Assembly: GCA_036336695.1 (NCBI GenBank)
Contig: JAYZFQ010000136.1
Coordinates: 1-22,304 of the forward strand
Source: GCA-2729515 sp036336695
GTDB lineage: Bacteria; Myxococcota_A; UBA9160; SMWR01
Length of the DNA stretch: 22,304 bases
Reading direction: 5' to 3'
The translations under genes were made by a program, and so were the position numbers. The notes under the pieces were generated by a model. It was not told the DNA's origin and did not search any database. It saw nothing but the letters and a program-made list of their open reading frames with translations. Each line of letters opens with the position of its first letter. Positions within the stretch are counted from its first letter, which is position 1. Shown here in pieces: positions 15,563-22,304 of this stretch.

Positions 15563-16351
15563 TTACCCGAGGTCCGGCAAGCCCAGGTCGAGGTTCGAGT
15601 GGCGGATGCCGCCGTCGACCTCGATCACCCGACCCGTCACGTAGTCCGCGGCGTCGGACGCCAGGAACACGGCGGCAGCGGCGATGTCCTCCACCGCGCC
15701 GAGACGGCCGAGCGGCGTCCGCGCCACCATCTTTGCCTCGAGTTCCGCGTCGAGCACGCCGCGCAGGGCCGAGGTTTCAGTGGCGCCCGGGGCGATGCAG
15801 TTGACCCGGATCTTCGGCGCCAGGTCGTTGGCCAGGTTGGCCGTCATGTGGATGAGGGCGGCCTTGGCGGTGCCGTAGGCGACGAAGCCCCGGTCGTGGA
15901 ACTGGCCGGCCGCCGACGCAATGTTGATCATGTTGCCCCCGCCGCCCTTCAGCATGACGGGAACGGCCAGCTGCGACAGGTTGAACGCGGTGGTGACGTT
16001 CCATTGGAAGGTGCCGTTGAAGGCCGCCTCGCTCACGTCGAGAAACGGTCCCGGCGGGCTCCCGCCGGCGTTGTTGACGACGACGTCGATGCGGCCGAAG
16101 GCATCGCTGGCCCGGTCGACCAGGGCTTCCATGCCGGCGCGCTCGCTCAGGTCCGCGGCGACGATTTCTGCCCGCCGTCCCTGGGCCGCCACGTCCGCGG
16201 CGACTTCGGCGAGCTGTGATTCGGTGCGCGCCCCGATAACCACGTCGGCGCCTACCTCTGCGAAGGCGCGCGCGATGCCGGCGCCGATTCCGCGCCCGCC
16301 GCCGCTGATCAGCGCCACTTTGCCGTCCATCCGGAATCTGTCGAGAATCAT
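15563..16351 (-). CDS. SDR family NAD(P)-dependent oxidoreductase
   Basis: 262 residues from ATG at 16349-16351, with GGAGG 7 nt upstream. Classical short-chain dehydrogenase: cofactor loop SGGGRGIGAGIA near residues 16-27, NNAGG, the catalytic Ser in NIASAAGQF, and Y-G-T-A-K. The VNCIAPGATET and VDGG segments complete the fold. The length is typical (~250). Its ATG overlaps the TGA of the upstream SDR in ATGA (16348-16351), so the two are translationally coupled. It could oxidise a hydroxy group made by the nearby P450 or Rieske enzyme, as steroid or acyl-CoA dehydrogenases of this family do; the substrate is inference. Confidence 0.92.
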   Translation of the reverse strand: MILDRFRMDGKVALISGGGRGIGAGIARAFAEVGADVVIGARTESQLAEVAADVAAQGRRAEIVAADLSERAGMEALVDRASDAFGRIDVVVNNAGGSPPGPFLDVSEAAFNGTFQWNVTTAFNLSQLAVPVMLKGGGGNMINIASAAGQFHDRGFVAYGTAKAALIHMTANLANDLAPKIRVNCIAPGATETSALRGVLDAELEAKMVARTPLGRLGAVEDIAAAAVFLASDAADYVTGRVIEVDGGIRHSNLDLGLPDLG

Positions 16352-17220
16352 CGGTCTTCCTCCTGTTCGGGGAGCTTCCCGCGCATTACGTCGGGGCCGA
16401 GTGTCGGCTCGATGAACGGCCCGAAATCCGGTCCCCGCCGCAAGTGGTGCCCCCCGTCCACGTCGATGCACGTGCCGGTGATCCAGCGCGATTCGGGCCC
16501 CACCAGGAAGCGTGCCAGGTCGCCCACGTCTTCCGGTTTCCCGACGTCGGCGAGGGGCGTGTTCTCGACGTAGCTCGCGTAGGTGGCGCTGTCGCGCGGG
16601 ATGCCTTCCATGATCTCGGTGGCGATGAAGCCCGGGGCGATTGCGTTGAAGCGGACCTGGCTCGCGCCGAACTCGTCGGCGGCGTTGCGCATCATCGCCT
16701 CGATGCCCGCTTTGCCGGCGCAGTAGGCGCCGAAATACGGGTGCGTCAGGTGTCCGGCGATCGAGGACATGCCGACGAACGAGCCCCCGCCGGCCGCGAC
16801 CATGGGCGGGACGGTGTGCTTGATGCAGAGCATGGTCCCCAGCACGTTGAGATGGAGCACGCGCAGGAACTCGGCGGTGTCCTGGACCTGGTAGGGTCCG
16901 AGCCCGCCGCCTCCCCCGGCATTCGCGACGCACCCCTGGAGGCTTCCGGTGGGCTCGAGGGCCTTCGCCACGGCGGCGCGCACCTGTTCTTCCTCGGTGA
17001 CGTCGGCGACGACGATCTGCACGCTGCCCCCGCAACCGGCTTGCTCTTCGATGCGCTTGGCCGCGTCTTCGAGCTTGGCAGCGGTGCGGCCGCAGATGGT
17101 CACGGCCGCGCCGTCCGCCGCGAGGGCCGCCGCGCATGCGCGTCCGATTCCGGTGCCACCGCCGGTGACCAGGACGGCGGTTCCTTCGAGTCCGCCCGGC
17201 GGGCGGTGGATTTCCGGCAT
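16348..17220 (-). CDS. SDR family oxidoreductase
   Basis: 290 residues from ATG at 17218-17220, with AAGGAG about 9 nt upstream. A second classical SDR, with TGGGTGIG near residues 19-26, ANAGGGGG, SSIAGH (catalytic Ser), Y-C-A-G-K and IAPGFIATE. It differs from its neighbour by a C-terminal extension of about 35 residues after VDGGHHLRRGPDFGP. It is first in the minus-strand pair and overlaps the next SDR by 4 bp. It is divergent from the Rieske gene. Pairs of SDRs of this kind are common in steroid/terpenoid and fatty-acid degradation clusters; no exact reaction is assigned. Confidence 0.92.
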   Translation of the reverse strand: MPEIHRPPGGLEGTAVLVTGGGTGIGRACAAALAADGAAVTICGRTAAKLEDAAKRIEEQAGCGGSVQIVVADVTEEEQVRAAVAKALEPTGSLQGCVANAGGGGGLGPYQVQDTAEFLRVLHLNVLGTMLCIKHTVPPMVAAGGGSFVGMSSIAGHLTHPYFGAYCAGKAGIEAMMRNAADEFGASQVRFNAIAPGFIATEIMEGIPRDSATYASYVENTPLADVGKPEDVGDLARFLVGPESRWITGTCIDVDGGHHLRRGPDFGPFIEPTLGPDVMRGKLPEQEEDR

Positions 17221-17496
17221 GCTGGGACTCTCCTTCGCGGTGGGTGAGGGCCGGTTCTACCCGTTCCGTCCATCGCGGTGCAAGCCGCGCGAAACGGTGA
17301 GAATCCGCGCGTTGCCGCGGATGGACGGCGCTCCCTCAAGTAGCTGTTTTCAATTGAGTTTCTAGATCGCTCGGGATCCGATGGTGAATCCGAGTATATT
17401 CGTGCAGCCCGTTGTACCTCACCCTGACCCCGCGCCGTTCCCAGGTGGCGCGCTTTCCCCCACCCGATACGGGCCGTTTTGCCGGAGGACGAGGCA
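17221..17496. promoter_or_regulatory. Divergent intergenic region between the SDR pair and the Rieske operon
   Basis: 276 bp. TATATT at 17395-17400 is a good -10-like hexamer facing the Rieske gene; TATACT on the minus strand at 17394-17399 is one facing the SDRs, so divergent promoters may overlap. An imperfect inverted repeat CTCGGGAT ... AATCCGAG (about 17370-17394) sits next to them and an 8-bp palindrome TCAATTGA is at 17350-17357. Together these look like a promoter-operator region for a repressor of the catabolic genes. No -35 box is convincing. Confidence 0.4.
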
Positions 17497-18453
17497 TTGG
17501 CGTTCCGAGACCAGGAAAACGATCACCTCCCGACGCCCAACGGCTGGTTCGCTGTCGAGTGGAGTCGCGAACTCCACGAAGGCGATGTGAAGCCGCTGGC
17601 GTACTTCGGCCAGGAACTGGTGCTGTTCCGCACCCGCGCCGGCGAAGCCCGGGTGCTCGATCCCTTCTGTCCCCACCTGGGGGCGCACCTCGGGCACGGG
17701 GGGCGCGTGATGGGCGAGACGCTTCGTTGCCCCTTCCACGGCTGGCAGTACGACGGGGCCACTGGCCAGTGCACGAAGATCCCGTACTGCGAGCGCATCC
17801 CGGTCCAGGCCCGCGTGCGCGCCTGGGACGTCCAGGAAAAGAACGGAATGATCTTCGTGTGGCATCACACCGAGGGAAAGCCGCCCGAGTGGGATTTTCC
17901 GGAGATGCCCGAGATCGGGCACGCCGATTGGTCGGAGCCCCGCACGTTTCAACTCGAACTCGAAGCCCACGTGCAGGAGACCCACGAGAACAACAACGAC
18001 CCGGTTCATTTCCAGTTCGTTCACGGGATGGTGCAGGAACAGGAGAACGAACTCCGCTACTCGGCGGACGGCCGTCACTACCAGATGGTGACGAAGAGCG
18101 AGCAGGAGACTCCCTTTGGAACCTTCGAGATGTCGCTCGTGCGCGATTCCTGGGGCCTGGGTCTTACGTCGGTTCGCTCGGTCGGCATCCCCGACGCCGG
18201 ACTCCTGATGTATTCGTCGACCACACCCATCGACGACGCGCGCGTCATGTCCCGGTGGTTGTTGACCTGCACCAACAACCTGGTGGACCTGGCGGGTGAG
18301 GAGTTCATGAACGGCCTCACCCAGGGAGTGACCCAGGATTTTCCGATCTGGCAGAACAAGGTCTACCGGTCGAACCCCGTGCTCTGCGAGGGGGACGAAT
18401 ACCTGGGCGACTTCCGGAAATGGGTGCGCCAGTTCTACACCGACCCGGCTTGA
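17497..18453 (+). CDS. Rieske non-haem iron oxygenase, KshA/cholesterol-7-desaturase-like
   Basis: 318 residues from TTG at 17497, chosen because GGAGG (17484-17488) lies 8 nt upstream; a TTG at 17479 has no such site. The N-terminal Rieske [2Fe-2S] domain has C58-P-H60 and C78-PF-H81. The catalytic domain has ENNNDPVHFQFVH, with H171 and H176 as iron ligands after D168, as in the D-x2-H-x4-H motif of the family. This arrangement and the PNGWFAVEW start resemble 3-ketosteroid 9-alpha-hydroxylase oxygenase subunits and cholesterol 7-desaturases, somewhat shorter than usual (350-390). It is the first gene of the plus-strand catabolic run, 29 bp before the amidohydrolase. It needs a separate reductase, not seen here. 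Substrate is inference. Confidence 0.88.
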   Translation: MAFRDQENDHLPTPNGWFAVEWSRELHEGDVKPLAYFGQELVLFRTRAGEARVLDPFCPHLGAHLGHGGRVMGETLRCPFHGWQYDGATGQCTKIPYCERIPVQARVRAWDVQEKNGMIFVWHHTEGKPPEWDFPEMPEIGHADWSEPRTFQLELEAHVQETHENNNDPVHFQFVHGMVQEQENELRYSADGRHYQMVTKSEQETPFGTFEMSLVRDSWGLGLTSVRSVGIPDAGLLMYSSTTPIDDARVMSRWLLTCTNNLVDLAGEEFMNGLTQGVTQDFPIWQNKVYRSNPVLCEGDEYLGDFRKWVRQFYTDPA

Positions 18454-18482
18454 GGGTCGCCGAGGAACCCGAGGGGAACCGA

Positions 18483-19694
18483 ATGGATCGCTATCTCGTC
18501 GTCTCTTCCGACGGTCATGCGGGGCCGCAGCCCGAGGTGTATCGCGACTACCTCGATCCCCAGTACCGGGAGGCCTTCGACGCGGCCCTGCCGCTTCAAC
18601 TCGAGATCACGGCGCAGATGGAGAAGATCTTCCTCGTCGACGAGATCAACGCGGACTGGCGACTGGGCCGTGAAGCCGCGCTGACGGGCGCCTGGGACTC
18701 GGAAGAGCGCAACAAGGTGCTCGACGGCGATGGGATCGCCGCGGAAGTGCTCTTCCCGGACGGCATCACCGAGCGCAACGCTCCGCCCTTCGGCGCGGGG
18801 TTCTCCATGCCGACGGACAACGTCGTGCCGGAACTCCAGTGGGCCGGGGCGCGGTCCCACAACCGCTGGCTGGCGGAATTCGTCCAGATGGCCCCCGAGC
18901 GACGCATCGGTCTCGCCTGCGTTCCGGTGTTCTGGGACATCGACGAGGCGGTGCGGGAAATCGAATGGGCGCGGGCCAACGGGTTGCGGGGAATCATCCT
19001 GCCGCCCATGTGGGGCGCCCAGGCTCCCTATCACCATCCGCGCTACGACCCGGTGTGGGCGGCCTGCCAGGACACCGGGACGGTCATCCACTTTCACTCC
19101 GGTCCGGCGCCGACCAACGATTACTTCGGCGCGGTGCCGCCGACGGAAAACCTGCCGGGGGCCGTCGGGATCTACGTGACCGAGGTCGCGTTCTACCTGG
19201 TTCGGCCGCTGACGTTCATGCTCTGGGGGGGTGTCTTCGAACGCTTCCCCAAGCTCAAGGTGGCGATGACCGAAGGCACCGCGGTCTGGGTGCCCGAGTA
19301 CCTGCAACTTCTGGAGCAGCGCTACTCCGAAACCCATTACTCCCAGAAGCTCGGGGACTACCGGAGCCATCTCTCGATGTCGCCGGTGGACTACTTCCGC
19401 CGCAACGTGCGGGTGGGTGCGTCCTGCATGCCCCGGCGAGAGGCCGAGTTGCGCCACGAGATCGGGATCGAAAGCATCATGTGGGGCAGCGATTACCCGC
19501 ACCCCGAGGGCGCCTGGCCCTACACCCGCCAGCAAATGGCCGATACGTTTCACGACCTGCCGGATGGGGAGATTACCGCGATGCTGGGCGGGAACGCCGC
19601 CGCGTTCTACGAACTCGACACGGAAAAACTCGCCCCCATCGTTGCCCGCGTCGGACCCGAGAAGCGGGAATTCCGCCGGGAAGCGTCCGGCTGA
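18483..19694 (+). CDS. Amidohydrolase family protein (ACMSD-type)
   Basis: 403 residues from ATG at 18483, with an AGGGGAA tract upstream. TIM-barrel metal-dependent hydrolase of the amidohydrolase-2 family. Metal-site features: D10-G-H12 near the N-terminus (family pattern DxHxH is reduced to DGH here), VIHFH (H203, H205) and the final GSDYPH (D337). A typical EGTAVWVPEYL helix precedes the last strands. Such proteins act as decarboxylases or C-C/C-N hydrolases; related genes often sit in aromatic and steroid degradation clusters. The missing second His of the first motif should be noted. The phosphotriesterase-type gene follows after 63 bp. Confidence 0.85.
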   Translation: MDRYLVVSSDGHAGPQPEVYRDYLDPQYREAFDAALPLQLEITAQMEKIFLVDEINADWRLGREAALTGAWDSEERNKVLDGDGIAAEVLFPDGITERNAPPFGAGFSMPTDNVVPELQWAGARSHNRWLAEFVQMAPERRIGLACVPVFWDIDEAVREIEWARANGLRGIILPPMWGAQAPYHHPRYDPVWAACQDTGTVIHFHSGPAPTNDYFGAVPPTENLPGAVGIYVTEVAFYLVRPLTFMLWGGVFERFPKLKVAMTEGTAVWVPEYLQLLEQRYSETHYSQKLGDYRSHLSMSPVDYFRRNVRVGASCMPRREAELRHEIGIESIMWGSDYPHPEGAWPYTRQQMADTFHDLPDGEITAMLGGNAAAFYELDTEKLAPIVARVGPEKREFRREASG

Positions 19695-19731
19695 CCCGCG
19701 ACTCCGCTGTCCCTGGGGCGTCCGCTTCGTT

Positions 19732-19737
19732 TAGGAT
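19732..19737 (+). promoter_or_regulatory. Candidate -10 (TAGGAT) upstream of the phosphotriesterase-family gene
   Basis: TAGGAT ends 20 bp before the ATG at 19758 and the GGGAGG ribosome-binding site lies between them. No -35 is visible, so read-through from upstream is just as likely. Confidence 0.25.
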
Positions 19738-19757
19738 GGACCCGGGAGGACGGCGCG

Positions 19758-20741
19758 ATGAACATCCAGACTGTCACCGGCGAGATCACACCGGACGGCC
19801 TCGGTCGGACGCTCATGCACGAGCATCTTCTGATCGGTTACCCCGGCTGGGAGTCGGACACGATCAATCCCGGCGGAACGGACGAGGAGAACTTCTCGAT
19901 CTGCGTGGACCGGATCGAGGAGATGAAGGACCTGGGTTTCACCTCGATGCTCGATCCCTGTCCGAACGACCTGGGCCGCGACGTGGAGTTCATCGCCAAG
20001 GTCGCCCAGAAGACCGGCTTCCAGATCATCTGTGCCACGGGTCTCTACAAGCAGGCCGAGGGCGGGGTTCCCTACTGGCACTTCCGCTCCAACTTCGGTC
20101 CGACCGTCGACGCCATGGCCGAGCTCTTCATCCGGGAACTCACCGAGGGCGTGGGCAGCACGGGGGTGCGCGCCGGCATCATCAAGGTCGCCACCGGCCC
20201 GGGGGAGATGACCGATTACGAGCGCGGCATCTTCGAGGCTGCGGCGAAGGCGTCGGTCGAGACCGGGGCCCCCATCACGACCCATACGGACCAGGGCACC
20301 GTGGGGGACCTCCAGCAGCGCGTGCTCGTCGCGGGCGGCGTTCCCGCGCACCGCATCGTGATCGGTCACTCCTGCGGCACCTCGGACCACGACTACCACC
20401 TCGGCATTGCCCGGGGAGGTTCCTACCTGGGTTTCGATCGTTTCGGTCTGGACATCATCCACCCCGACGCCGAGCGCGTCGATGCCTTGGTGAAGCTGCT
20501 TCGCGCGGGCGCGGGGGACCGGGTCGTGGTCTCCCACGATTCGGTCTGGTGCTGGCGCGGTCAGCCCTTCCCCCCCGCGGCGGCGGCGGGGATCGCCGAC
20601 GTCTGGAATCCCTCTCACTTCAGTCGGCGCATCGTGCCGAAGCTCGAGGCAGCGGGGATCAGCGGCGAACAGATCGATGCCCTGGTCGTCGACAACCCGC
20701 GTCGCTTCTTCGCCGGCGAGAAGCTCGCGGCGCTCGCCTGA
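19758..20741 (+). CDS. Phosphotriesterase-family metal-dependent hydrolase
   Basis: 327 residues from ATG at 19758, with GGGAGGA 7 nt upstream. The binuclear metal site of the phosphotriesterase (PTE/PHP) family is complete: H21-E-H23, the carboxylated Lys K143 (GIIKVATG), H176 (THTDQG), H204 (GHSCG) and D261 (SHDSVW). Natural substrates in the family are mostly lactones or other esters; organophosphate hydrolysis is a side activity. It is likely part of the same plus-strand unit as the Rieske and amidohydrolase genes, and could open a lactone intermediate. The DUF3604 gene starts 1 bp after its stop. Confidence 0.92.
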   Translation: MNIQTVTGEITPDGLGRTLMHEHLLIGYPGWESDTINPGGTDEENFSICVDRIEEMKDLGFTSMLDPCPNDLGRDVEFIAKVAQKTGFQIICATGLYKQAEGGVPYWHFRSNFGPTVDAMAELFIRELTEGVGSTGVRAGIIKVATGPGEMTDYERGIFEAAAKASVETGAPITTHTDQGTVGDLQQRVLVAGGVPAHRIVIGHSCGTSDHDYHLGIARGGSYLGFDRFGLDIIHPDAERVDALVKLLRAGAGDRVVVSHDSVWCWRGQPFPPAAAAGIADVWNPSHFSRRIVPKLEAAGISGEQIDALVVDNPRRFFAGEKLAALA

Positions 20742-20742
20742 C

Positions 20743-22304
20743 ATGGGCAGGCACTGCTTCGTCTTCCTGGCCTGCTTGGCGGCCTGCACGGCAGCCGCCG
20801 AGCCCCGGCCCTACCCCGTGACCGAGAAGCGCGAAGCCTGCGCGGCCTACGAGCCGCTCCGGCGTCCGTTCTTCGGGGACACCCACGTCCACACGGCGTT
20901 TTCCTTCGACGCGAATACCCAGGACACGCGCATCACGCCCGACGAGGCGTACCGGTTTGCCAAGGGCGAGGCCCACGGCATCCAGCCCTACGACGCCGAG
21001 GGCAAGGCGACGCGCAGCGCTCAGCTGCGTCGTCCCCTCGATTTCACGGCCCTCACGGATCACGCCGAACTGCTCGGCGAAGTGCGCATCTGCACCCACC
21101 CGGGCCTGCCCGGGAGCGAGTCGGACCTGTGCTGGGTCTACCAACAGCAACCCATTGCAGCCCTCCTGGCCCTGGCGTACCGGGCGATGGTGGACCGGGA
21201 GCGCTTTCACTTCTGCGGGGAAGACGGCTCCCGGTGTCTCGAACAGAGCGCCGTGGTGTGGCAGGAAATTCAGGACGCCGCCGAGGCGGCCTACGACCGG
21301 ACCGCGGCCTGCAGCTTCACGAGCTTCGTCGGCTACGAGTTCACCGGCTCGACGGGCGCCAACCTGCATCGCAACGTCATCTTCCGGAACGCCCAGGTCC
21401 CCGACCAGCCGCCGAGCTGGGTGGAGATGGGCTCGGCGTTCCGGCTCTGGGAGACATTGCAGCGCGAGTGTGTCGAAGCGCTCCCCGGGTGCGACGTGCT
21501 CACGATTCCTCACAACTCGAACCTGAGCGGTCCGGGACTCATGTTCGAGACGGCCAGGCTCCAGAGTCAGGACGACGCCGGGAAGCCGGTGACGCCCGAG
21601 GAGGCGCGGATGCGCCAACGCTGGGAGCCGCTCGCCGAGATCATGCAGCACAAGGGCGACTCCGAGTGCTTGCTGGGAGGGGACACCACCGACGAGGCCT
21701 GCGGGTTCCAGAAGCGTCCCTCCAGCACGTTTCAGGGCGTGGGGGCCTTCAAGCGTCCCAACGCGCCCGCTCCCGACGGCCGCGGCATGGTCCGCGACGC
21801 GCTGAAGAAGGGTCTCGTGCTCGAAACGAAGCTGGGCGTGAACCCCCTGAAGTACGGCCTTATCGCCAGCACGGACACGCACCTCGGTACGCCGGGACTC
21901 GTCCAGGAAGACGAGGGGAAGGGTCACGGGGGTGCAGGGTCTCGTACCCGGCAGGGCCTGCCCGACGACCTCGAGTTCAATCCCGGCGGCCTGGCGGTGC
22001 TGTGGGCCGAGGAGAACACCCGCGATGCACTCTTTGCCGCGATGCAGCGTCGCGAGGCCTACGGCACCAGCGGGACCCGGCCCGTCGTGCGTTTCTTCGG
22101 GGGCTGGGAGTTTGCGGAGGAACTCTGCGACGACGCGGACTTCGTCGAGCGCGGGTACGCGGGCGGCGTCCCCATGGGCGGGGACCTGCCGAAGGCGCCC
22201 GACGGGGGCGTGGCGCCCGTTGGGGGGGGGGCGGGCCCGGGCCCCGGGACAGCCCCCGGGACCCGGGCCCGGCGCCCACCGGGGCCCGGGGGGTTGGGGC
22301 GGGG
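20743..22304 (+). CDS. DUF3604 lipoprotein, 3' partial
   Basis: 520 codons visible, open to the end of the window. ATG at 20743 is 1 bp after the previous stop, so translation is probably coupled. The N-terminus is a short lipoprotein signal (MGRHCFVFLACLAAC, lipobox LAAC). The domain resembles DUF3604 with PHP-like metal motifs: FFGDTHVHTAFSFDA (H48, H50) and FTALTDHAE (D106, H107), then VGYEFTG, IPHNSN, and STDTHLG, with Cys-rich insertions (ICTHPGL, SDLCW, HFCGEDGSRCLEQ). The family is a putative metal-dependent phosphoesterase/hydrolase of unknown substrate. The reading after about 22216 is Gly/Pro/Arg-rich junk and is not reliable; the real C-terminus is missing. Confidence 0.88.
   Translation, partial: MGRHCFVFLACLAACTAAAEPRPYPVTEKREACAAYEPLRRPFFGDTHVHTAFSFDANTQDTRITPDEAYRFAKGEAHGIQPYDAEGKATRSAQLRRPLDFTALTDHAELLGEVRICTHPGLPGSESDLCWVYQQQPIAALLALAYRAMVDRERFHFCGEDGSRCLEQSAVVWQEIQDAAEAAYDRTAACSFTSFVGYEFTGSTGANLHRNVIFRNAQVPDQPPSWVEMGSAFRLWETLQRECVEALPGCDVLTIPHNSNLSGPGLMFETARLQSQDDAGKPVTPEEARMRQRWEPLAEIMQHKGDSECLLGGDTTDEACGFQKRPSSTFQGVGAFKRPNAPAPDGRGMVRDALKKGLVLETKLGVNPLKYGLIASTDTHLGTPGLVQEDEGKGHGGAGSRTRQGLPDDLEFNPGGLAVLWAEENTRDALFAAMQRREAYGTSGTRPVVRFFGGWEFAEELCDDADFVERGYAGGVPMGGDLPKAPDGGVAPVGGGAGPGPGTAPGTRARRPPGPGGLGR
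22221..22304. other. Low-complexity G/C tail, probable sequencing or assembly artefact
   Basis: Only 7 of 84 bases are A or T, and runs of G (10 near the start), GGGCCC and CCCGGG blocks dominate. The DUF3604 reading turns into Gly/Pro/Arg repeats here, where family members keep a conserved C-terminal region. This is most likely low-quality read-end sequence at a contig edge. Confidence 0.7.

Noticed and set aside
14681..16219. A 512-codon plus-strand frame spanning the P450 and SDR genes
   Set aside because: Ser/Arg-rich translation; the real P450 frame has all haem and I-helix motifs and the SDR lies on the other strand.
1..22304. tRNA, rRNA, CRISPR array, insertion sequence or prophage genes
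   Set aside because: I looked for repeated spacers, transposase or integrase motifs and tRNA-like cloverleafs and saw none; a tRNA scan was not possible.

Overview
This window is very GC-rich and gene-dense, with short intergenic gaps and no rRNA, tRNA, CRISPR array, insertion sequence or phage gene that I can see. A PEP-CTERM (exosortase-sorted) protein, probable lipoproteins and secreted proteins, and a catabolic set of cytochrome P450, SDRs, Rieske oxygenase and amidohydrolases suggest a free-living Gram-negative bacterium. A deltaproteobacterial-type lineage (Myxococcota or Binatia-like) is my guess from gene content; no marker gene is present to prove it. The window probably ends at a contig end, because the last ~84 bases are almost pure G/C and look like poor sequence.

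Left part (1-7157): a glutamate-synthase-type FMN protein cut by the window start; a minus-strand pair of a 32-residue membrane peptide and a DedA-family protein that appears to use a CTG start; a sulfatase-fold lipoprotein with Thr at the formylglycine position; a polytopic glycosyltransferase-like protein that converges on it with a shared CTAG stop; then a plus-strand run of a UbiA-family prenyltransferase, a four-helix membrane protein and an AhpD/carboxymuconolactone-decarboxylase-like protein. The last gene is the main discovery. It is split by an in-frame TGA at 6807-6809 exactly where its family has the second Cys of a CxxC motif, and a perfect 7-bp hairpin with a G-starting loop lies 18 nt downstream. 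This is the layout of a bacterial selenocysteine codon plus SECIS, so I annotate one 196-residue selenoprotein with a CxxU active site, not two broken fragments.

Middle part (7178-14282): on the minus strand, a secreted zinc metalloprotease with a PEP-CTERM sorting signal is followed 9 bp later by a fused MFS-like/spermidine-synthase-like protein. Upstream of the protease is an AT-rich island, unlike the rest of the window, with a perfect 8-bp inverted repeat and a second related site. A small exported protein, a second polytopic glycosyltransferase-like protein and a DUF456 membrane protein follow.

Right part (14317-22304): a catabolic neighbourhood. A CYP125/CYP124/CYP142-like P450 converges on two translationally coupled SDRs. 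Divergent from the SDRs run a Rieske non-haem oxygenase (TTG start), an ACMSD-type amidohydrolase, a phosphotriesterase-family hydrolase and a DUF3604 lipoprotein cut by the window end. Together they suggest hydroxylation, dehydrogenation and hydrolysis of a hydrophobic, perhaps steroid- or terpenoid-like, substrate; the substrate is inference.
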